Assembly: GCA_963777325.1 (NCBI GenBank)
Contig: CAVZQE010000006.1
Location: 86,850 to 150,849 of the forward strand
Reading direction: 5' to 3'
DNA from: JAFAXA01 sp963777325
GTDB taxonomy: Bacteria; Pseudomonadota; Alphaproteobacteria; Acetobacterales; Acetobacteraceae
DNA: 64,000 bases
The notes under the pieces were generated by a model. The model ran no database searches and was not told the origin of the DNA. It saw only the letters and a program-made list of their open reading frames with translations. A program made the translations under genes and the position numbers. Positions 32,309-43,611 of this stretch are shown one piece after another (the stretch's first letter is position 1; every line of letters starts with the position of its first letter).

Positions 32309-34835
32309 GCGGGGGGATTTGGGCCAGAGGTCGTCCCCGATGCCAGTGGGGCGATCCTTGCGCCGTCCTCGACCGGCAATCCGTCGAACTCCCGCATCAA
32401 CGGGCTGGCCTGCATCCAGCGTGCGCGATCGCCGACGACATAGAGCCGCCGCTGCGCCCGGGTCACAGCCACGTTGAGAATGTTCGGCGTGCCGCACGCC
32501 CACGCGACGGCTCCGTCGCTGGCGCCGCCAAGCGCCAGGATCACCGTCTCACGCTCCTTGCCCTGGAACGTGTGAACCGTCCCGATCGAAGCCCCTCCCC
32601 AAGCGTTGACCGCCTTGTTCCACCTGTCCCGTTCTCCTCTGGACTTATCTTGCCCGAGAGCCTTCAGGTCATCGCAGAGCATCCGGCGCAGCCCATCCGC
32701 CATCGAGCGGAAGGGCGAGATCACAAAAAAGGCGGGCAGGCCGTCCTCGCCGACGGGCCTCCGCTCCGAGTAGACGTGCATCAGCCAGCGTACGACCTCG
32801 GCCTGCTCGCGGATGAAGTGCTTGGGGCCACCCTGTTTGGCCTTCCCATCGAGCCACCGAGTCTCGCCCAGCAGAGGCCGAGCCGCCGTCAGCATCTCCT
32901 CCTCGGCGAGCTTGCCTGCGGCGAGCACCATGCTGTTATTATAGGCGAGGCGGTTCGAGATGCCGAACATCGGCTCCGCGCAGCGGCGATGCACCCGCAG
33001 CGGACAACCGACCCAGATCGGCTCGCCACTCTGCGGCCGGATCCATGTGCCGTACGGGTTCGATGCGTCCGCCAGCGTTTGCGCCGAGTTCAGCGTTGCA
33101 CGGTGTCGGTCCGGCACTCCGCGCCGCTCGGCCAGCTTGGCGTCGGCATTGGCGTCCATCGTGATCACCGGCTCGACTTGAAACGGGTCGCCGACCACCA
33201 CGGCCCGCTTGGCTCGCCAGATTGCGCCGAGCGCATGGTGCGGAACCGCCTGGCCCGCCTCGTCCACGAGCAGCCAAGGGATGCTGCCCACGCCCATGTG
33301 GATGAAACATCGCGGTAGGGCGGCAAAGGTGGTCGAGACCACAGGCGTGACCAGGGCCAGCGTGGCCCATAGGTGCTCGGCGGCGCGCTGCACCAGCGGC
33401 CGGGTTCCGCTCCCGCCGCGCAGCATGTCGAGTGCCGCGCGGAGGTTCCGGTCGAAGCAGTCGGACTCTTGCCCCGCAGACAAAGGCGAGATGCACGCGC
33501 ATCGCCGCCACGAATAACCGTGCCCGGGCATCCTTGAGGGCAGTGCTGTTGCCGGGCAACATCTGCTCGCGCTGCTCCGGATCGCTCTCGGCTGCCACGT
33601 CCGCGGCTGTTACCAGCCCGGGGTGCCGAGCCGCCAAGGTAGCGGCCGCCTCGATCATCCTCATTGCCTCGGCCTTGGCGGCCGCGAACTCCGACGCCGC
33701 TCGGTCGACGGAGGCGGAGGCCTCGTTTCGCCGGTGGCGGACCGCACGATGGCAGGCCTGCGCCGCTCCGAGGTTTCGGTCCGCCTCGGCCCGCACCGCC
33801 GCCGCGTCGGACAGCTCCTTTCTCCACCGCGCGGCAGCACCCCACCTGACCAGCGAAAGCAGACCGGATGGCTTCGCAGACCGGATGAGATCAGCGCCCT
33901 TGTCTGCCCGCTCGAATGCCGCGAGGGCCGCCGCAAGCTCTGTCTCCGCCCTGACCAGGTCGCGATCCGCCGCTCGGAGTTCCGCCGATGGATGGTCGAC
34001 CTCGCGTTCCAGCGCCTCGACCCTCGCCGCCGACGCCTCCCGGTCGTCATCGCTTTCCGCCGCGGCCACCTCGGCAGCCAGAGCGCTGACCTCGGCCTTG
34101 GCCCGCGCGAATGCGGCACGCGCCGCTTTCCAGTCCATGGCGGGACGAGCCTCGGCGATGAGGCGGAACACGTTGCAGGCCGAAGGCTGCCCCTTGCGCG
34201 GCCCCTTGGGCTCACGGCGGTCGAGGACGGCGGCGAAGCGAGCGCGGTTGCGCTTTTTGCCCAGAGCCGCCGAGATCAGTCCCCATGCACGTGCCTCCGG
34301 TTCCGGGCCAGTGGCCTCGTCCTCGGCCGCGTCATCGTCTGCTGCCAACTCCTCCTCCATCTCGTCCTCATCGGGCGGGCGGACCAGCAGCGGCTCGGCA
34401 ATCGGGGCCAGAAAGCTGAAGCCGTCCAGGTAACGAAGGTCGATCTTCTTGGCTCCAGGCAGTTCCTTGGTAACGTTCTCCACAGCCGCGTTGTTGCTGC
34501 TGGCGACCACGATCAGGTGGTCACGCAGGCTCGGGTGCAGGGCATGGACGCTCCCGGAGTGACAGCGCCACGCCTCACGCTCGAACGCGTCAGCCGGGTA
34601 ACGAAAGGCACAGAGCGCTTCGGCGCGCCGCAGCGCCACAGCCGCGATCAGGTCCATGAGCAGGGTCGTCTTGCCGGTCCCAGGCGGCCCGTTGACGGAG
34701 AACAAGCCTCCCTCGGCGAGGGTGCGCGTCGCGAGGTCGACCGCAACCTGCTGCATCAGCGCCATATTGTGCTGTCCCGGCCAGCGGGATCGAGGGTGGG
34801 TCGTGGCGGTGCAGACCCTGGCGATGAAGGCCCGT
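32248..34835 (-). pseudogene. UPF1-like superfamily 1 helicase, 3' part (split by IS21)
   Basis: This part carries all the SF1B helicase motifs: Walker A FSVNGPPGTGKTTLLMDLIA, motif II WLLVDEAGQAVPHH, motif III AVVVGDPFQVEPVI, motif V IGTVHTFQGKERETVI and motif VI LNVAVTRAQRRLYVVGD. Between motifs Ia and II lies a large acidic and Ala/Glu-rich coiled-coil insert (about 34400-33560). One frameshift lies near 33490. The IS21 element interrupts the gene just upstream of GQHNMALMQQ. The 5' part is at 37461-38347, and deletion of the element with one target copy restores the frame exactly. DNA2/NAM7-type helicases with long inserts are frequent in defence islands; that role is inference. Confidence 0.85.
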
Positions 34836-34903
34836 TGTAGCGCGGCGATCAGGATGAGAAGCGCGACAATCAGGGTGAGAAAGTTGGTCGCGACGGTGCA
34901 ACG

Positions 34904-35779
34904 TTAATCCTGGTCGGAAGACGCCGGCAAGGGTTCTGTCGCGGGTTGATTGTCGTGGCGCGACCATCTGGCGTTTTCGGTGATTGTCGCGCGGGTTGGT
35001 GGGCGGCCGGGGTCGGCTCGGCGCTGGACGGCGGCGCGTCTGCGGTAGCTTTCGACATTCATCTCGAAGATGGTGGCGTGGTGGACGAGGCGATCCACGG
35101 CGGCCAGCGTCATAGCGGGATCGGGGAAGATCCTGCCCCATTCCCCGAACGGCTGATTGGCGGTGATCAGCAGCGACCGGCGTTCGTATCGGGCGCTGAT
35201 CAGTTCGAACAGCACGGCGGTCTCGGCCTGGTCCTTGGTGACGTAGGCGAGATCGTCGAGGATCAGCAGGTGGAACTTGTCGAGCTTGGCGATGGCGCTG
35301 TCGAGCGCGAGTTCGCGGCGCGCGACCTGGAGCTTCTGGACGATTTCGGAGGTGCGGGCGAACAGCACGCGCCAGCCATTCTCGACGAGGGCGAGGCCGA
35401 TCGCGGCCGCGAGATGCGATTTGCCACCGCCGGGCGGGCCGAACAGGATCAGGTTGGCGCCCATCTCAAGCCAGCCGTCGCCGGCGCAGAGCGCCATCAC
35501 CTGCGCCTTGGAGACCATCGGCACGGCCTCGAAAGCGAAGGCGTCGATGGTCTTGCCGGGCGGCAGCCGGGCTTCAAGGAGATGCCGTTCGACGCGCCGG
35601 CGGTCGCGCTCGGCAATCTCGTGCTCGGCAAGTGCCGCGAGCAGCCGGGCGGCGGGCCAGGCTTCGCGGTCGGCGCGCGCGGCGAAGTCGGGCCAGACCT
35701 GCTTGATGGCGGGCAGCCGGAGATCGTGCAGGATGAGCGTGAGGCGCTGGCCGTCGATGGTTCTGGCGGTCTCGCTCAT
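34904..35779 (-). CDS. istB: IS21 helper ATPase IstB
   Basis: IstB is an AAA+ ATPase that selects target DNA and helps IstA. This intact protein of 291 residues has the IstB fold LRLPAIKQVWPDFAARADRE, Walker A LILFGPPGGGKSHLAAAIGL, Walker B LDKFHLLILDDLAYV and the sensor region RRSLLITANQPFGEWGRIF. Its ATG overlaps the istA stop as ATGA, the usual translational coupling in IS21. The C-terminal 30 residues are unusually long and polar. Confidence 0.95.
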   Translation of the reverse strand: MSETARTIDGQRLTLILHDLRLPAIKQVWPDFAARADREAWPAARLLAALAEHEIAERDRRRVERHLLEARLPPGKTIDAFAFEAVPMVSKAQVMALCAGDGWLEMGANLILFGPPGGGKSHLAAAIGLALVENGWRVLFARTSEIVQKLQVARRELALDSAIAKLDKFHLLILDDLAYVTKDQAETAVLFELISARYERRSLLITANQPFGEWGRIFPDPAMTLAAVDRLVHHATIFEMNVESYRRRAAVQRRADPGRPPTRATITENARWSRHDNQPATEPLPASSDQD

Positions 35780-37328
35780 GCCGCTTCTCCGCGGATCAGG
35801 GTGTCATAGGCGGCGAGCGGCGCAAGCCGCACGACGATGGCGGGGAGTGCCGCCGGGTCGGGCGCGAAGCGCCGGCGGAGCGCCGCGAGGTCGGGCGGCC
35901 GGGCGGCGGCGAGATCGTCGGCGAGGCACGCGGCGAGTTCCGCCTCGCAGCCGCGCTCGTGGGCGAGGGCGAGGAGCTTGACCATGGTGCGGCAGGCCGC
36001 GCGCGGGCCTGAGCGTTGCAGCAGCAGATCGAAAGCCTGGCGATACGCATCCCGGGGGAAGAGCTGGCTGCGGTAGACGAGATGCAGCAGCGCCATCGGC
36101 TTGCGGCGCAGGCTGTGGATGACGTGCCGGTAATCGACGACATGCCCGTGCTTGCCGTTCGGCTGGGCGCGCCCGCGCGGCAACGCCATGAGCGGTGCGC
36201 CGCCGAGGAACAGTTCGAGCCGGTCGTCATGCAGATGGACACGCAGCCGCTGGCCGATCAGCCGGGAGGGCACGCTGTAGAACACCTTCCGCAACGTGAA
36301 GCCGCCCGAGCTGGTGGCGGTGACGACGGTCTCCTCGTAATCGGCGGTGCGTTGCGCCGGCAGCGGATTGAGCGCCGCCCGCTCGGCGTCGATGCGGGCG
36401 GCATGGCGGCGGTTGCGGCGGCCGACGAGTTCGGCGACGAAGCCGCGATACGCATCGAGCGTGTCGAACGCGGCGGTGCCGCGCAGCAGCAGGGAGTCGC
36501 GCACGGCGCGCTTGAGATGGCCGTGCGCGCTCTCGATGGCGCCGTTCTCGTGCGCGACGCCGCGATTGTTGCGAGTTGGCACCATGCCGTAATGGTCGCA
36601 GAGCGCCGCGTAGCGGCAGGTCAGGTCGGCGCGCGCCTGGGCATCGAGGTTGCGGAACGCGGCCGAGAGGCTGTCGCTGCGGTGCTCGCGCGGCGCCCCG
36701 CCGAGCAGGCAGAGCGCGTTCTGCAGGCCTTCGGCAAGGGCGGCATAGCTCTCGCCGCCGAGCACGACATGGGCGTGCTCGAAGCCGGACCAGACGAGGC
36801 GAAAGTGATAGAGGCGGTGATCGAGCGGCGCGCCGGCGACGATGACGCCGAGTTCGTTCATGTCGGTGAAGTCGGACAGCCCTCGGCTGGCCATTCCACC
36901 GGCTACGCCGGCGGAACCTTCAGGCCAGCTTCGCCCATGACACCCGGCGCATGCTCCTGCCGGAAGATCACCTCGTGCTCCGGGCCGTGCAGCGCACGCC
37001 AGATGCGGATCCGGCGCTCGAGCGTGCGGCGGATGCCGGGGTCGAGGTCGGGATGACGGCGGAGCAGCTCGTCGAACACCGCGACGGCGCGCAATCCGGG
37101 AGCGCTGCGCAGCAGCGGCACCACCTCACTCTCGAAGATGTCGATCAGCGGGTCCGGCCGGCGCCGGCCGCGCGGCGGGCGACAAGGTGGCGGCCCCGAT
37201 CGCGCCTCCAGCCGGTATCCCGTGGCAGTGCTCAACCCGGCCTTGGCCGCTGCCGCCGCCACGCCAAGCTCGCGTCGATAGCTCATGAACAGCCTCTTCT
37301 GGTGATCGTTGAGATGTCGGCCGGGCAC
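35776..37328 (-). CDS. istA: IS21 transposase IstA, one frameshift
   Basis: IstA is the DDE transposase. The N-terminal DNA-binding part starts at GTG 37328 (PGRHLNDHQKRLFMSYRREL) behind AGGGAG. It is followed by a helix-turn-helix region and RTLERRIRIWRALHGPEHEV. The catalytic core follows in GLSDFTDMNELGVIVAGAPL, EHRSDSLSAAFRNLD and NRGVAHENGAIESAHGHLKR, the last with the conserved Glu. A frame change near 36905, with TAG at about 36903-36905, separates the two parts. The total is near 515 residues, normal for IstA. If the shift is real the element is inactive. Confidence 0.9.
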
Positions 37329-37460
37329 GCGAGGGCTCCCTGGTAGCCGGGGCAACCTTCCGCGGCCGACCGGCCACGACCACCACGAAACCCGAAGACA
37401 GGCGCCGCCGGATTCTCACCCTGATTGTCGCTGGATTCTCACGTTGATTGTCGCGCGACA

Positions 37461-38347
37461 GCCCGTTCCGTGCAGTCCTCGCGGGGCGCAGTCCCGGCGA
37501 GATACCGTGGCGTGAGGCCGCCGTTGCCATTGCGCACGGCTCGCAGAACGAGCCTGATGTCGTCGAAATAGAAGCTGTCAACGGGCGGAAGCTCCGCCTT
37601 GCGGTGCCGCTCATGACGCTCCACGAGCGGCTTGCCAGCTACATCCGTTTTCGTCTTGGACTCGATCTCGACAAAGACGCTCGACACGGCCGAGCGCACG
37701 ATGGCGAGCGGGAGCCCGTGCGGAGATCGTAGAGCCAGGTCAGGGTCTCGGCCGCCGTTTCGCGCACCGTCTCCACGAACGCTCTGTCGACCCGGCGCCC
37801 GTAGCCTTTGTAAAGGTCCACGACGCCGTTGTGGGTGGCACGCATGCGCCGTCGGAACGCCTCGAGCTCTTCGTCCAGATCGGCGGCGACCCCTGAGCGC
37901 AGGCGCTCGAAGGCCAGTCCGAAAGCGGGCACGATGAGGCTATCGGGGATAGCCATACCGTCATGGTCAACCGCGAACACGCCTACGAAGCCGAACCGCT
38001 TGGCTTTGACTGGGGGCTTTGTGTCGCGGTCCTGCTCTGGCTCTGTCGAACACGCGCGAACGATCTCCGCCTGACAACGCTCGCGGCCGAAGATGCCGAA
38101 GCGGACGAAGTGCCTGTAGCGCGTGTCCGAATGCCCGAAATCTCGGATCCTGCCACGGGAAATCGCGATCAGGAACGTAACGGGCCTCGAACGTGCCGCG
38201 GGGGTCGGTGTCGCGGTCTTCCTCGGCCCCGGGCGGTGTGAGGGCCTCGACATCCATCCAATAGAGGAGCGTCCGGGCGATGTCCTCTGGAGCTTCACCT
38301 TGCCCGGCGGAGTCACCGAGGGTGTCAGGGTCAATCGGAGCAGCCAT
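37461..38347 (-). pseudogene. UPF1-like helicase, 5' part (split by IS21)
   Basis: This is the N-terminal domain of the split helicase. ATG 38347 is chosen because GAGGGG lies seven bases upstream (MAAPIDPDTLGDSAGQGE). It reads ARTLLYWMDVEALTPPGAEE, RYVPDRDFPWQDPRFRAFGH, FGFVGVFAVDHDGMAIPDS and ELEAFRRRMRATHNGVVDLY, then SSVFVEIESKTKTDVAGKPL and DSFYFDDIRLVLRAV. It ends at REDCTER next to the element; the other side continues AFIARVCTATT. One missing base lies near 37690. I do not recognise a named domain in this N-terminal region. Confidence 0.8.
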
Positions 38348-38603
38348 ACTTTGCCCCTCGATCGCGCCGGGATGCCCCGGATGCAAAGCGGCGTTCTGCA
38401 TGGGAGCATTCACGCCGGAGTGCCTGTATCCCGCAAGGGCCTGTATGTTGGCAGCGAGCCCAGCCCGAAGCGCTACCCTGAGCCTCCGATAAGCGGGTCA
38501 GGCGCCTTCCGGCACGGTGCCAGTCATCGCGCAGATTTGACACGGCGCCGGACCGCGCGTTAGCGGCAGGCGGAGGTTTCGCGACTGGATCAGTAACTCG
38601 GCG

Positions 38604-38678
<75 letters not shown>

Positions 38679-38750
38679 CTCCGCTGCGCCTCCTACCCGC
38701 CCCCGGCGCAAGAGGCAACCCGACAATGGCCCACGTTCCTCAAAGCACGG

Positions 38751-39144
38751 TCACGCCGGCGCTTCGGCCGCGGCGGTCAGCAGCTTGTCCGCCGTGCCAA
38801 GCGGGACGCCGAGGCGGATCGCAAGCTCGAGATAACTCGCGTCGTAAGCCGTCAGCCGGTGCTGCTCCGCCAGATTGGTCGTGGCGGACCAGATCCGGCT
38901 TGCCGTCTCGTCGTCGATACTGATCGGCAGCGCCCGCAGGAACCCGGTGAGGCGCTGCCGGACATCGGCCGTGATCCGGCCGCGACGCTCCGCCGCCAGC
39001 AGGCCGTTGACCGCCTCCAAAGGCCAGAGCTGGGGCGCGGTCGCCTCTCCTCCGCGACACGATCCAGCAGGCTCATGATCGCCGGAGTCTGCTCATCCTC
39101 GAAGCACCAGGCGAGGTCACGGATGCATGGACGACAAGGCTCAC
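38751..39144 (-). CDS. VapC-like PIN-domain toxin, frameshifted
   Basis: PIN toxins cleave RNA. The sequence begins SLVVHASVT, then LAWCFEDEQTPAIMSLLDRV, EAVNGLLAAERRGRITADV, LTAYDASYLELAIRLGVPLG and TADKLLTAAAEAPA. The acidic residues of the PIN site are visible in ED, in the Glu of LEAVNG and in YDASYLELA with the final TAD; the usual first Asp appears replaced by His in VVHASV. The GTG start (39142-39144) overlaps the antitoxin stop as GTGA. Frameshifts lie near 39115 and 39035. The length is about 130 residues. Confidence 0.82.
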
Positions 39145-39382
39145 CGCCGGCCTTCGCTGACGGGATCCCTGATCGACAGCCCCCCGAGCGTCTGCCCCTT
39201 GCTGGCCGCGCGCAGGCCGTCGGCGGCACGGCGGGCCTTGGCGCGGTCTAATCCTGTCTCCGCCGGAAACAGCCGGGCACCGGCTTGCCGCGACGGGTGA
39301 TGAGGATCTCATGACCCTCCTCCACTTCGTCGAGGAGGGCTGTCAGGCTATTCTTCGCCTCGAACACGCCGACCGTGTGCAT
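39141..39382 (-). CDS. Phd/YefM-type antitoxin, one frameshift
   Basis: This is a type II antitoxin of about 80 residues. The N-terminus MHTVGVFEAKNSLTALLDEV and EEGHEILITRRGKPV is the classic prevent-host-death DNA-binding fold. After one missing base near 39275 the C-terminal toxin-binding tail continues as AETGLDRAKARRAADGLRAA. It starts at ATG 39382 and overlaps the toxin by four bases, the usual order and coupling for such pairs. It is short and frame-broken, so it is easily missed. Confidence 0.8.
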
Positions 39383-39500
39383 TGCTGCCGTTCCACCTAG
39401 CTAGACAGCTAGCCATTTACAGCAAGACGTAGCTCTCCGCCATTGCATCCGAACGACACTGCGGCAACACGAGTAACCAGGCAATGAGCGACAACCGCCC

Positions 39501-40709
39501 CCCAGGGCTATCGCATTTGGCCGAGGATGGAGCGGGCGAAGTAGTCGGACCATCCGGATCGCTTGCGCTTGCGGCGGATCGAGATGTCGGGACGGGCGGA
39601 GCGCAGGACGTTGAGGGCCAACCGTCTAGGATGGCGAGGTTTTCCGGGCCGTGATCACGCCGGTTGCGCGCCCTGTCCTCATCGAACGCCGTGTCGAGCA
39701 CCCAGTGCTGGGCGTTCTCGATGTGCCAGTGAGCACGCGCTGCCTCCGCGAAACCCTGGGCCGACAGGACGGCGGAGGAGAGGTAGTAGCGGCGGACGAT
39801 GCTGGTCCGCCCGTCGCGCTCGACTTCGGCCTCGACCATGCACAGGGTCGCCAAACCGGGCAGTCTTGGCTCGTCCGGGTAGCGGCGATCCGAAAAAAGC
39901 CAGCGCACGTCGTGGCAGACCCGATGGCGCCTGGTCTCGATGCGGCCATGATCGGCATCGGTCGTGGTGTGCGCCTCGAAGGCGGCCGCCTTGGGATCGG
40001 CGAACAGGGCGGCGACTTCGGCGAGCATCGCCGGCCGGTTCGCCTTCAAGGCGAACAGCCAGTCGCCGCCGCGCTCGGCAACCAGACGGGCGGTCTCGCC
40101 CTGGCAGTGGATTGCGTCACCGGTGACCAGCATGCCGCTCAGGTCGAGCATGCCGAGAAGCGCTCGCGCGGCGGTGATCTCGTTGCCGCCTTCGGGCACC
40201 GCGACCTGGCCCAGCACGAGGCGCGCGTCGCAGGCGAACGCGGTCACGACGTGCAGCGGCGAGGCGTGCGCCGCGCGGTCGAACGAGCGGCGCAGCGTCT
40301 TGCCGTCGATCGCCAGCACGCCGCGCCCGGCCGCGCCGAGGCTGTCGAGGAAACGCGTGAAGCAGGCCGCGAACGCCGCCGGGTCAAGCAGGCGGAACAG
40401 GCGAGAGAACGTGTCGTGGCTCGGCAAGCCGTTCTCCAGCCGCAGGAAGTCCCGGAACAGCAATTCCCGGTCGCGAGCGAAGTCGGCGAAGTCAACGCAG
40501 CTCTCGGCGCCGCAGATCGAACCCACCAGCGCGATCGTCAGAACCTCCAGCAGGTTGTGCCGGGTCGCATTGCCTGTTCGCGGATCCGGCGAATCCCCGA
40601 AACACGCCTCCAACCAGCCCATCGACCCCTCCCCAGCAAAGGAGTCGAGACATAAATCCACATCCGCGAGCCGCCGGAATACCTCATTCAGTCAAATGCA
40701 ATTCCCCTG
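39501..40709 (-). mobile_element. ISAs1-family insertion sequence
   Basis: This element of about 1.2 kb has imperfect inverted ends: left CAGGGCTATCGCATTTGGCC, right (inverted) CAGGGGAATTGCATTTGACT. The flanks share CCGCCCCC (39493-39500 and 40712-40719), or ten bases with one mismatch, consistent with an 8-10 bp target duplication. It carries one transposase gene on the minus strand. Confidence 0.85.
39506..40622 (-). CDS. ISAs1-family DDE transposase, one frameshift
   Basis: This transposase of about 372 residues resembles H-repeat-associated proteins. It shows FGDSPDPRTGNATRHNLLEV, DGKTLRRSFDRAAHASPLHV, the first catalytic Asp in GVLAIDGKTLR, the second in MLVTGDAIHCQGETA, and the C-terminal Glu region AHWHIENAQHWVLDTAFDED with ARNRRDHGPENLAIL. 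The start ATG 40622 has a GGGGAGGGG site; ATG 40661 is an alternative. A frame change near 39620 leads to the end SDYFARSILGQMR at TAG 39506-39508, inside the left end of the element. Confidence 0.92.
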
Positions 40710-40964
40710 ACCCGCCCCCCAAGCCGGTGATCCGCCCTGCCCCGGCCGTCAAGGCCGAGGCGGACAGGCAGGCCCGGATCGAGCGCGAGGCGGCGGCATT
40801 GCGGGAGAATCTCCGGCGCCGGAAGCAGCAGGCCGGGGCCGGGGCCGGGCGCAAGCCGGAATGAGGCGGCGCCGTTTGCTCCGGCGCGCGCCGGTAGGCT
40901 AGGAGCAACCGCCCGCCCCTCAGCTTCGCCGCGCGAAGCCTTGCCGTCCGGAGTCCTCCCGCCG

Positions 40965-41518
40965 ATGCCCGTGCAGCCCGACCGCTGGATTCGCCGGATG
41001 GCCGTCGAGCGCGGCATGATCGAGCCGTTCGTCGAGACCCAGAAGCGGACCGGCGTTATCAGCTACGGGCTGTCGAGCTACGGCTACGATGCGCGAGTCG
41101 CGGACGAGTTCAAGGTGTTCACCAATGTCAATTCGGCCGTGGTGGACCCGAAGGCGTTCAGCGAGACGAGCTTCGTCGATCGCCAGGGACAGGTCTGCAC
41201 CATCCCGCCCAACAGCTTCGCGCTTGCCCGCACCATCGAGTATTTTCGCATTCCGCGCGACATCCTGGTGATCTGCCTCGGCAAATCGACCTATGCCCGC
41301 TGCGGCATCATCGTGAACGTGACGCCGCTCGAACCCGAATGGGAGGGCCAGGTCACGATCGAGATCAGCAACACGACGCCCCTGCCCGCCCGCATCCACG
41401 CGAACGAGGGCATCTGCCAGTTTCTCTTCCTCCGGGGCGACGGGCCGCCGGAGACCAGCTATCGCGACAAGGCGGGCAAATACATGGGACAGCGTGGCGT
41501 CGCGCTGCCGAGGCTCTG

Positions 41519-41519
<1 letters not shown>
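40965..41519 (+). CDS. dcd: dCTP deaminase
   Basis: This enzyme converts dCTP to dUTP for thymidylate synthesis. It is an intact protein of 184 residues with the family features GVISYGLSSYGYDARVADEF, ILVICLGKSTYARCGIIVNV, the catalytic Glu segment TPLEPEWEGQVTIEISNTTP and EGICQFLFLRGD. ATG 40965 (MPVQPDRWIRRMAVERGMIE) agrees with known starts. Its TGA shares bases with the murA start (ATGA), so the two genes are coupled. Confidence 0.97.
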
Positions 41520-42782
<1,263 letters not shown>

Positions 42783-42809
42783 TCCCGGCTTGCGCGCGCG
42801 GTTCCGGCC

Positions 42810-42834
42810 GGCATGTTGCGGGCTGGCATGTTGC
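42810..42834. repeat. Direct repeat GGCATGTTGC x2
   Basis: Two exact 10-base copies are spaced 15 bases apart (42810-42819 and 42825-42834), in the 196-base gap between murA and petA. The gap should contain the promoter of the bc1 operon. A direct-repeat regulator site is possible, but chance is not excluded. Confidence 0.35.
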
Positions 42835-42978
42835 AGGGGTGTGAGGCGCTACCTAAAATGCGCGCGTGCGGGGAAGCGGCGGCCCGGCCCGGCTGGACCC
42901 GCCCTCGCCGCCGCGTTACCTGATGACCGGCTCCAACCATCGCCCTTGCCACCCGGGGGGGCGCGATCGAGGGTGAAG

Positions 42979-43548
42979 ATGGCTGAATCGCTTGCCGCCG
43001 AGACCGTGGCCCAACATGGCCAGCCGGATATCGTCTCGAAGCGCGACTTCCTCAAGCTAGTCACGATTTCCGGGACGGCGATCGGGGCCGCGGCGTTCGC
43101 GTGGCCGTTCATCGACTCGATGAATCCTTCGGGCGACGTGCTGGCGCTTTCCTCGGTCGAGGTCGATCTGACGCCGATCCAGGAGGGACAGGGCATCACC
43201 GTCGTCTGGCGCGGCAAGCCGATCTTCGTGCGCCACCTCACGGGCAAGGAGTGGCAGGAGGCGCGGGCGGCGCCGCTTCGCGACCTGATCGAGCCGGTGG
43301 AAGCGGCCGAGCGCGTCAAGCCCGGCCACGATCAATGGATCATCGTGATCGGCATCTGCACCCATCTCGGCTGCGTGCCGCTCGGCAACAAGCCGACCGA
43401 CCCGCGCGGCGACTGGGGCGGCTGGTTCTGCCCCTGCCACGGCAGCCAGTACGACACGGTCGGCCGGGTACGGCACGGCCCGGCGCCGCTCAATCTTTTC
43501 CTGCCGCCCTACGCCTTCGAGAGCGACACCAAGATCAAGATCGGCTGA
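42979..43548 (+). CDS. petA: Ubiquinol-cytochrome c reductase Rieske iron-sulfur subunit
   Basis: This is the first gene of the bc1 complex, which passes electrons from ubiquinol to cytochrome c and pumps protons. It is intact, with about 189 residues. An N-terminal anchor, LKLVTISGTAIGAAAFAWPF, follows a KRD motif. The two cluster-binding loops are CTHLGCVPLG and CPCHGSQYDTVGR, each with Cys and His. ATG 42979 lies behind GAGGGTGAAG. It is followed 63 bases later by petB. Confidence 0.97.
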   Translation: MAESLAAETVAQHGQPDIVSKRDFLKLVTISGTAIGAAAFAWPFIDSMNPSGDVLALSSVEVDLTPIQEGQGITVVWRGKPIFVRHLTGKEWQEARAAPLRDLIEPVEAAERVKPGHDQWIIVIGICTHLGCVPLGNKPTDPRGDWGGWFCPCHGSQYDTVGRVRHGPAPLNLFLPPYAFESDTKIKIG

Positions 43549-43611
43549 CGCAGCCACCACCACGCCGCCGCACCGGGTTCGCCCGTTTCGGCAAGACCAC
43601 GAGGTTTAGCC

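Larger units (their letters stand above)
34836..37460 (-). mobile_element. IS21-family insertion sequence
   Basis: This element of 2,625 bases carries istA and istB. Its ends begin with TGT and end with ACA: left TGTAGCGCGGCGATCAGG, right (inverted) TGTCGCGCGACAATCAAC. Internal copies of GCGACAATCAGGGTGAGAA are present at both ends, the multiple terminal repeats typical of IS21. A 6-bp target duplication, GCCCGT, flanks it (34830-34835 and 37461-37466). It disrupts the helicase gene. Confidence 0.93.
39482..40864 (+). pseudogene. Small conserved ORF split by ISAs1
   Basis: The 5' piece, ATG 39482 (MSDNRPP), lies left of the element. The 3' piece (40720-40864) reads KPVIRPAPAVKAEADRQA, then AALRENLRRRKQQAGAG, and stops at TGA 40862-40864. 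Joined, they give about 54 residues. Small proteins with an AALRENLRRRK core are common just upstream of murA-type genes in alphaproteobacteria (from memory). One C is missing in the C-run at the junction for a perfect join, so either the run was misread or the gene was already shifted. Confidence 0.6.
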
